A stretch of 64,000 nucleotides of DNA from Elymus sibiricus (Eukaryota; Streptophyta; Magnoliopsida; Poales; Poaceae): positions 64,497,086 to 64,561,085 of the forward strand of contig CM077668.1 in NCBI GenBank assembly GCA_039707655.1, read 5' to 3'. The notes beneath the pieces are model-generated. The model was not told the DNA's origin. It made no database searches and saw nothing but the letters and a program-made list of their open reading frames with translations. Below, in pieces: positions 56,475-64,000 of the stretch. A program made the translations under genes and the position numbers. Within the stretch, counting starts at the first letter, position 1, and each line of letters starts with the position of its first letter.

Positions 56475-58589
56475 TGTAGGGTAACGCAGCAGAAAACAGA
56501 AAATTTCTGACCTACGCACCAGCCTAGGACCACTATGAAGATGCATACATGGTTTTTGATCTGATCGTTACCAACTCGTAGCGCAGCGAAAGTAGAGTTG
56601 GTGAAGATTGTTGGTGCAGATCCCCGAAGCTACGATTTTACAACCTCCCAACTACAAGGATGTACTCCCTCAGACAGCCCCTCAGGCAGTCCCTCGGACA
56701 GCCCTTCGGGAGGCTCTCGGACAGAACCTCAGACAGTCCCTCGGACAGCCCTTCGGGAGGCCTTCTCAGAATCTCGGACGGTCACTCGGACAGCCCTTCG
56801 GGAGGCACTCTCGAACTAAGATCGAAACTACGACCTCTCTACGGGGTTGCACACATACGGTGTCATCTATCCGGCAGGGCTTCGCCGCCCAAAACTAGCC
56901 CCCACCGGAACCCAGACAGCCTTTCGGCTCTACGAAACTATTTCGTGTGAGGGAGAGAAGAAGCCAGATCATTGCATGGTATTGTGTATGAGAGAAGGAG
57001 TGAGTGTGGAGTGCTCCTCTCCACCTCTATTTATAGGAAAAGCCAAGGGGTAGGGTGGCACTTGGAAGTACCAAAAAACCCATGACATGAGACCTTCATA
57101 AGGGCATAAAGGGAAGGCAAGTGGAGCTCCATGGAGGAGCTCCTCCCTTGGCCGGCCACACCATGTAGCCCCCCCCCCCCCCCAAAAGGGGTTCCCTCCT
57201 CTCCAAGTCATCCCCTAGATCTTTTGGGGAAAGCCCAGAAAAGTGGCTTTCCAAAAAGCAACCAAAAAGGTGTTTTCACTATTCATGAAAACATTTTTCC
57301 GATACCGTTAAATCCGAAAATATTTCTGTAGGTCCAGAACATTTCTAGTACCCCCTAAAATAATTCTGGACGCGTTCTGAAACATTTTCGGATCAATGAT
57401 TTTCATCAGCGAAAAGCAACCAAAGCATTTTCGGCTGCTCCGAAACATTTCTGGTTTTTCTCTCTGAAAAAATTCCAGAAATTGCCAGAACAATTCTGGC
57501 ACCTCCAAAAAGTTCCAGCCGCATGCCGAAACCTTTTTGGCTCAATGGTTTACTCCAAAACAACTTTTTGGTTTTACCAAAACTTTTCCGGTGTTCTCTC
57601 CAAAACTTTTCCGTTATCTCCGAAACTTTTTCGGTGACTTTCTCTCAGAGTCCCTGTCTAGTATTCAGCAGATAGATGACCCTTAAGCGTGTTACCCTAT
57701 AGGTTCGGTGAAGTATAGACATGACTGGAACACTTTCCGATCAATGATCAATAGCGGAACCGTGGACATCCATATTGATCCCTATACCCAAACGAATGAA
57801 TATTCGAGTGAACCTGTTTAGTTGCCGTGTGTTATTCTTGTTGCTTCGCGATATGTTACAAACACCTGAGGTGAGACTTATCGGCATCCCCGTGAATCAA
57901 CAACTTGTCCACTATGCCAGTTACCACGTTACCGGTTTTGTTCTCTTTTCTCGTTTCCGCGTTCTGGCATCCTTGTGATCAAATCACATTGTGTCTGGCC
58001 AGACGATGATGGATACCGTAACACCGAGAGGGCCCATAGAATATCTCTCCATTTTCGGAGGAGCAAATCCCAATCTTTAGCTATCAAGTCCTTTGTCATA
58101 CTTTTCCATGAACCCGTAAGCCGCCGTAATAGCCACCCTATTACGGATGACGTTTAACAAACCCCAAAGTTCATGAAGCAAGCATGAAGGAACTCGATAC
58201 TCTCATGGTCTAAGGAATTATGCAAACATTAACTTTCTCTGTGTTATTAACCATTAACTTGTGACGAATGTATCTCATAGCATAACATCAAATCGGGTCG
58301 ATTCAACACAAGTGTTCTCCTAACATTGTGCCCTCAAAGTTGCCTCCACAGACATGCCTATGATCAGGAAAACGTGATCATCATGCAACACTTGAGCCAG
58401 TCTTAGAGGCTTTACTAGGAATCATTTTTACCGTTTATTATTCCACACGTGCACATGTGTTTTCCTCAGAGCCTTTATGGATATACGGGCTCGGGAACCA
58501 TAGCAGTTATAGCATGGAACATAAACATAATTACGAACATGGAGATAAATAATAACATTTATTATTGCCTCTAGGGCATATCCCCTATA
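56475..58589 (-). repeat. LTR of a Copia element (minus strand)
   Basis: The minus strand starts near 58589 with GGGGATATGCCCTAGAGGCA (the Angela/Maximus-type start, damaged in its first bases). It ends near 56475 with TGCGTTACCCTACA. About 2.1 kb. A polypurine-like CAAGTGGGAG lies just outside at 58600. Confidence 0.6.
56668..56815. repeat. Short tandem repeats inside the Copia LTR
   Basis: CAGTCCCTCGGACAGCCCTT followed by CGGGAGG recurs about four times with small changes. Open frames here follow the repeat. Confidence 0.85.
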
Positions 58590-59948
58590 GACTCCCACTT
58601 GCACTAGAGTCAATAATCTAGTCAATGCTAACGCACTTTACACCTATGGCACACTGGTGTAAAACATGCTTCCCTTGTGGTATATTCTTTGTCCAACAGA
58701 TCTAACAACTTTAGGTCCGTATGTATCTTTGCATATCCTTGTGTTTTCACGCTTTCACAAAATTCATATTTTGTGTGGACTTGGCTTTGCATATATGTGA
58801 ATCACTGGTCGAACCTTGATTCCTCAGACTGAGCTATGGAGAGACTATCTACAATAGTGTTCCATTGACCAAAGCCATCTTGAAACCATACTAAGTTCAT
58901 GAATGCACTGTATGATTCAACATCTTCTTTGTCGCTTCTAAAGCGGCAACATACTTAGCCTCCGTTATAGAATTCGCCACAGTAACCTGTTTGGAACAAT
59001 TCCAACTTATTGTGCCACCATATCCTGTATTACACTAAACCCTTAACTTAAATCGAAAATCGCACAGAGCATTGATGAAGACTGTATCGATGTAACTTCT
59101 TACAATGAACTCTTAATAATCTTCGCTTTCGAGAAAACATGTCATCAGTGCTACTTTAGTACTCAATGACATTTTTCACTGTTGTCCAATGATCAATATT
59201 TTGATTACTTTGGTATCTTTACTCGCAACTGCTTGGGAGTATTGGACATATCTGGTTGTTTTACATACCATGGAATACATGATTAATCCAAACACAAATG
59301 TGTGTGGAATCGCCATCATGTATTTTGCTCATCAGTGTTTTAATACACCGAGTCTTGCAAAAACTCTTTCCATGTGACTTCGGCAAGAATCACTCCTTGA
59401 CGTTCTTATGTTAAACTGTTTTAGCATCTTGTCAATATGTATGTTAGCTTAGCCCTATTAGGTAATTCTATCTCCGTAGATAATTATGCCTAATATCGAG
59501 GCTATCTAGCCCAAGCACTTCATCGAAAAACTATTTTTCAATGAAGTCCTAATTCGTGTCAAGAAATTTATATTTTCCAATCAACAATGTGTCAAGCACA
59601 GAAGGTTTTAGAAATATTATTATGCTCCCACTTACTTTCTTGTAACCACAAGCATCTTGACTATCCTTTGATGAAATCAAACTCTTTTGACTATTTCATC
59701 AAAACAAAGATTCCAACTCCATTATGCTCTCTTCTGTCCATTACTGGAGCTTTGAAGTTTGCATATTCACTAGCATCCTCTGGATTGACAAAATACTTTG
59801 GACTGTATCACATGCAAGTCCTAATTTGTATTTCCATCTCATGGAAATCCTTTTGGTATCCATGTATCATATCTCATGATTGAAATATGTATTAACTGCT
59901 AGTTTAACCCGAACCGACTTTAAGCATCGCTACAGTGAGACAACCTCA
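58590..59948 (-). mobile_element. Degenerate 3' interior of the Copia element, with RNase H remnant
   Basis: On the minus strand, around 58990-58926, it reads VTVANSITEAKYVAALEATKK, matching the S-T-E-AEYVAA block of Copia RNase H, next to the LTR at 58589. The rest has many stops. It is cut at 59949 by CACTA element D, and the 5' part would lie beyond the window. Confidence 0.6.
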
Positions 59949-59989
59949 CACTACTAGGAAATACCTTATAGGTAGAGGGTTAATAGTAG

Positions 59990-60300
59990 CATGGGGTAGT
60001 GGGCCAGCGCTACTGCTACTTTGCAGCAGCGCGGGTACCTAACCAGCGCTACAGGTAAGAATATAGCAATAGCGCGGGCAGGCAACCCGCGCTGCTGATA
60101 AGTGGGCCCCACCGTACCCACTGGGGCTGTCTATATTAGCAGTGCGGCCAATAAAAACCTCGCTACTGCTAAACAGATAGCAGTAGCACATGCACCATGC
60201 CACGCCCTGCAACTATGGTTGCACTCTTCCAGCTGGTGTGCCCCGCTTAGCAACAACGATGGTACAGACCCGGCGCTACTGCTACTGCCCTTAGGAGTAG
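59990..60300. repeat. Left subterminal repeats of CACTA D
   Basis: Repeated GCGCTACTGCTAC, TAGCAGTAGC and related inverses. Confidence 0.8.
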
Positions 60301-61019
60301 TGCTGGTCCTAGGCCCGCGCCACCTTTTTTCCCCATCCCCCTCCCCCCTCCTCTCCCTCACTTGCTTCTCCCCCATTATTAGCTTTGGTCTCTCTTCCTT
60401 CTCCTACCTCTCTTCTCTCTCCATTAATGCCCCCTCCACCATCTCCATTAATGCCCCCCTTTCTCTCTTCCTCACTTTTCTCTCCCTCCACACTCCTAGC
60501 TTTGTCTCACTAGCTAGCTCTCTCTCCCTCTTCACTAGTTAGAGCCATCTCCTCCCCAACTAGATCTACCCATTTAACGAAGTGTAACCTATCTACCTCC
60601 CCAACTAGATCTACCCATTTAATGAAGTAAGCCATCTTTGTCCACTTTCGATCCCTAGGTAGCGACACCGCGACCTCATCACCGTGCTCGATCTCTCTCG
60701 AGATAGGTGAGTAAAAAGTTGTGCTTTGCAAGAATGGAAATATGTGTGTGTGTGCGCGATATGACCGAATCGGGCGATATGATGGAAATTGTGCTTGTGG
60801 CATGAGTTGCCGCCTATATGTGTATTTGCCAAAATGTGCGTGTGACATGAGTTGCCTACGTTTTGCCAAAATGTCAATTTATTTCCGTTTCGGCGAATTT
60901 CGGGCAAACTCGATATGTCCTATTTTTAGGGAAGGTCATGCCAAATTTTTGTATGACTGTGATGCATGCATGCATGCGTGGTTATAATTCTTTTGCTTAT
61001 ATATACCACGTAGGCGATC

Positions 61020-64000
61020 ATGAAGGTCAGTGGAAGGATGGTGGAAAGATACTTGCGATCCGCGGTGCACGACATGTATGAAAATAACCGGAAGGCGATT
61101 TTATGTCCGTGTTGAAGATGCAAAGGAGGAGTCTGGCTTGACCCCTTTAAGGATGGCCGTTTGAAGGCGCAGCTACTCATGACTGGTTTCATGGATGGCT
61201 ATACTCTGTGGATAAGTGAAGATGATGATGAGGACATCGACGGGGCACCCAATAATGACATGGGGCCAGACGAAGAGATGACCGATAATGGACCCGAAGA
61301 AGAGGGCACCGGACATGGCGGCGGAGAAGAGGCCGGACATGGTGGCGGAGAAGAGGCCGGACATGGTGGCGGAGAAGAGGCGGACACGCCACAGTCTTCG
61401 TCGCTACTAAGTTCAGTCGTCCAGGACCCTCATGTTCGAGACCTACTTCACAAGACTACGACTAGCGACAGAGCTGCTTCTAGAGAGGAGGCCAAGCTGG
61501 CGCAATTGGAGGTAGACTCAAAGACTCCATTGTATGATAGTTGCGATCCCGAGGTGACCCGCTTGAGTTTCACGCTCGAACTTCTAAAGGCGAAGGCCAA
61601 AAACAAATGGATAAACGCAAGCCTCGATGAGCATTTGAAGTATCTACATAATAAAGTTCTTCCCGCGGGAAACCTGTGTCCTACTAGCATCGAGGAGGCC
61701 AAGAAAATCGTGTGCCCTCTTGATCTGCCGCACATTGGATACCACGCATGCATCAATGATTGCATCATTTATCAGAAGGAGCACATGGAAAAAAACCAGC
61801 TGTCCAGTCTGCAATGCTTCTCGATACAAGAAGGCCGGAAAGAAAGCTCCTCAGAAAGTTGTATGGTACTTTTCGATCACTCCCCGTCTGCAGCGGTATT
61901 TCGTAGATCCTAAGGAAGCAAAGCTCATCTGCTGGCACGCGGAGAGGGTGAAGCTCGACGATGGAGATGATCCGAAGCTAAGACACCTCGCAGATGCTAG
62001 CCAGTGGAGAGCATTCAACACCGAATATCAATATTTCCTAGATGATGCAAGGAACATCGTGCTTGGCACGAGTACCTATGGCATGAATCCGTTTGGCAAC
62101 TAGAACAGCAGCCATAGCAAATGGCCCGTCTTTGTATGGATGTACAACCTCCCCCCATGGAAGTGCATGAAGACAAAGTACATACACATGAGCATGCTGA
62201 TTCAAGGGCCGAAACAACCAGGAAATAATATTAATCTGTATCTTGGGTTACTAAAAGAGGAGGTACACACATTATGGACAGCACCGGTCAAGACATGGGA
62301 CGCCAGCAAAGGAGAGTATTTCGATATGAGAGCAGCGCTGATGACGACGGTGCACGACTATCTCGGTTACGGATATGTCGCAGGCCAGGTGTGCCATGGA
62401 TATTGCGGATGCACCAGGTGCATGAATGATACAACATCTCAGCAGCTACCGAAAGATGGCGGGTCTGCGAAAATCGTGTACATGGGGCATCGAAGATGGC
62501 TTGAGAAGGATGACCCTTGGAGAAACCGTGGAGATCTATTCAATGGTGAGGCTGAGCATCGAGGACCTCCATGTAAGAGGAGCGGCATCAAAATCGATGA
62601 GTTGTTGAAAACCTGGGAAGAGCCGCTGCTGAAGGTATGGAAAACGAGGTATGTTTTCTGGGACTTGGAGTACTGGCCAAAACTCGACATGCCTCATAGC
62701 CTTGATCAGATGCATATCACGAAGAATGTCCTCGAGAGCTTGCTTGGCACACTAATGAACATGCCGGATAAGACCAAGGATGGGCCAAAGGCAAGAAAAG
62801 ACTTGGAATCTTTGAATATCAGGAAAGATCTCCACATGCCCCCTAAGAAGTCGGAGGAGGAGACGGAGGCGGAGGACAGGGGCAAAAAAGTCAACAAGAA
62901 GGAAGAGCATTATTGCCCCCCCTCTTGCTTCACCTTAAGTCCGAAGGAGATCGCTCAATTCTTCAAGTGCCTTACCGGAATCAAAGTTAGTTCCGGTTAC
63001 TGTGGGAAGATAAGCAGATTTCTGGACACCAAGAAGAAAAGGTTCAACGGGATGAAGTCTCATGACTGTCACGTCATGATGATGCAGATACTCCCGGTTG
63101 CACTTAGAGGGATAATGGACAAGCACGTCCGTGACACGGTTATTGGTTTCTGCAACTTCTTCGACGTTATCTCTCGGAAGTCGATCAGTGTGAAGCAGCT
63201 CTGAAGGCAACAGGATGAGATCGTTGTCATACTAAATGAGTTTGAGATGTACTTCCCACCCGTGTTCTTTGACGTCATGGTCCATCTGTGTGTCCACATT
63301 GTGGATGACATCATCGACCTCGGGGCAACATTCCTGCACACCAAGATGCCCTTCGAGAGGTTGAATGGGGTCATCAAAGGATTCGTTCGTAACATGTCCC
63401 GTCCAAATGGAAACATTGTGCAGGGCTATCTGACACAAGAGTGCATCTCCTTCTGCGAGAATTTTCTAGGCGTCGGAGACCCTGTTGTTGGTTTACCCGT
63501 CAAGAAGCACCTTGGGAGGCTCGGAGGAGAAGGTCACAACAACGGTCAGAGGGAATTGCATGTGGACCACTCAGGTCGACGCAGCGACTTTGACAGAGCA
63601 AACTTAGTAGTGCTACATAACCTAGACGTCCTAGATCCTTTTGTGACACTGCACAAATACACCATCGCAAAGTACTACCGTGACCGGGGGCTGCGCAAGA
63701 TGGATGCCGAAGTTATTAGAGAGCACAACTCCACTTTCTTGCGTTGGTTCACAGAGCGAATTCTTGCTAATCCCCCGGAAGAGGGCTCTACGGACGGATT
63801 GCTCATATACGCCTTAGCACATGGCCCCGCGCCCAACCTCACGACCTATCAGGCATACGATATCTATGGATACCCGTTCTACACAGAGGCCAAAGATATA
63901 AACCGTGATTACCAGAACTCAGGGGTGACGATGGAATGCATGACCGGCGACGACGACGTAACTGAAAGATTCTACGGAAGGGTCGAAGAGATCTGGAAGC
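61020..64000 (+). pseudogene. tnp2-type CACTA transposase of element D, broken, 3' end outside window
   Basis: The frame likely starts at ATG 61020, after an intron acceptor (CCACGTAG), with the cysteine motif AILCPC then TGA at 61113-61115, RCKGG. An acidic stretch follows with three GHGGGEEA repeats (61313-61384), then PLYDSCDPEVTRLSFTLELL. A 7-A run at 61790-61796 shifts frame. The catalytic region then runs on (GTSTYGMNPFGN, TAG 62101-62103, then MYNLPPWKCMKTKYIHMSML, LDQMHITKNVLESLLG), with TGA at 63202-63204 before DUF4218-like FERLNGVIKGFVRNMSRPNG. At the edge it is in the C-terminal part (TYQAYDIYGYPFYTEAKD). At least three stops and one frameshift make it inactive. Confidence 0.88.

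Larger units (their letters stand above)
59949..64000 (+). mobile_element. CACTA element D, 5' part (runs off the right edge)
   Basis: It starts CACTACTAGGAAATACCTTA. GCGCTACTGCTAC-type subterminal repeats fill 59990-60300, then a CT-rich leader (60305-60560) and tnp2 on the plus strand. The 3 bp before it are tca. The terminus is nearly the same as the right terminus of element C (21 of the first 24 bases). Confidence 0.85.

Noticed and set aside
56600..56900. Three overlapping 70-96 codon open frames rich in Ser/Pro/Arg
   Set aside because: They follow short tandem repeats inside a Copia LTR and match no protein family.

Overview
This is grass nuclear DNA, almost certainly from a Triticeae species (wheat, Aegilops, barley or rye group). 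I infer this from the transposon types: CACTA elements with long subterminal repeat arrays, Helitron ends, TRIM and Tourist/Stowaway-type MITEs, and Gypsy and Copia LTR sequence whose ends I recognise as common in wheat. No database search was possible. The window is mainly nested mobile elements. The few host-like genes are mostly broken.

Layout. (1) 1-17099 is a nest of two CACTA elements. Element A (167-12536, + strand) is complete and sits inside the tnp2 coding sequence of element B (1-166 plus 12537-17099, - strand). The B reading frame runs on exactly across the insertion once one copy of a 3-bp target duplication is removed. A carries a small spliced gene for a coiled-coil/membrane protein, a tnp2-type transposase and a second gene with an Ulp1-like cysteine protease tail. 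The last two are broken. (2) 17100-20972 has no gene I recognise. (3) 20973-27796 holds Helitron ends and two tandem, broken copies of a polyamine/amino-acid transporter gene, further hit by a small LTR retrotransposon, a TRIM and a MITE. (4) 27797-33795 holds a LINE remnant, a jacalin-lectin fragment and an F-box gene. (5) 35614-39738 holds NASP-like and SET-methyltransferase-like exons beside a Helitron terminus. (6) 44205-48092 is a non-autonomous CACTA (C) with an exact TSD that carries a well-preserved five-exon B3-like gene. (7) 48135-49175 is a short CACTA-like element. (8) 49414-59948 is an F-box-associated fragment cut by a gag-pro LTR retrotransposon, then LTR sequence of two further elements. 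(9) 59949-64000 is the 5' part of another CACTA (D) with a broken tnp2.

Most interesting: elements A and B each carry, directly behind an internal array of subterminal repeats and divergent from a transposase gene, what reads as a plant U6-type RNA polymerase III promoter. Each has an upstream sequence element (USE), exactly 24 bp, then a TATA box, followed by a short unannotated transcript region ending in a T run. The B candidate RNA contains a perfect 14-bp hairpin. The two candidate RNAs do not look alike, but the promoter geometry and placement are the same. This suggests CACTA elements encode, or have captured, Pol III small RNA genes. A second theme is host-like DNA-binding or regulatory cargo (B3-like protein, Ulp1-like protease, coiled-coil/TM protein) inside CACTA elements.
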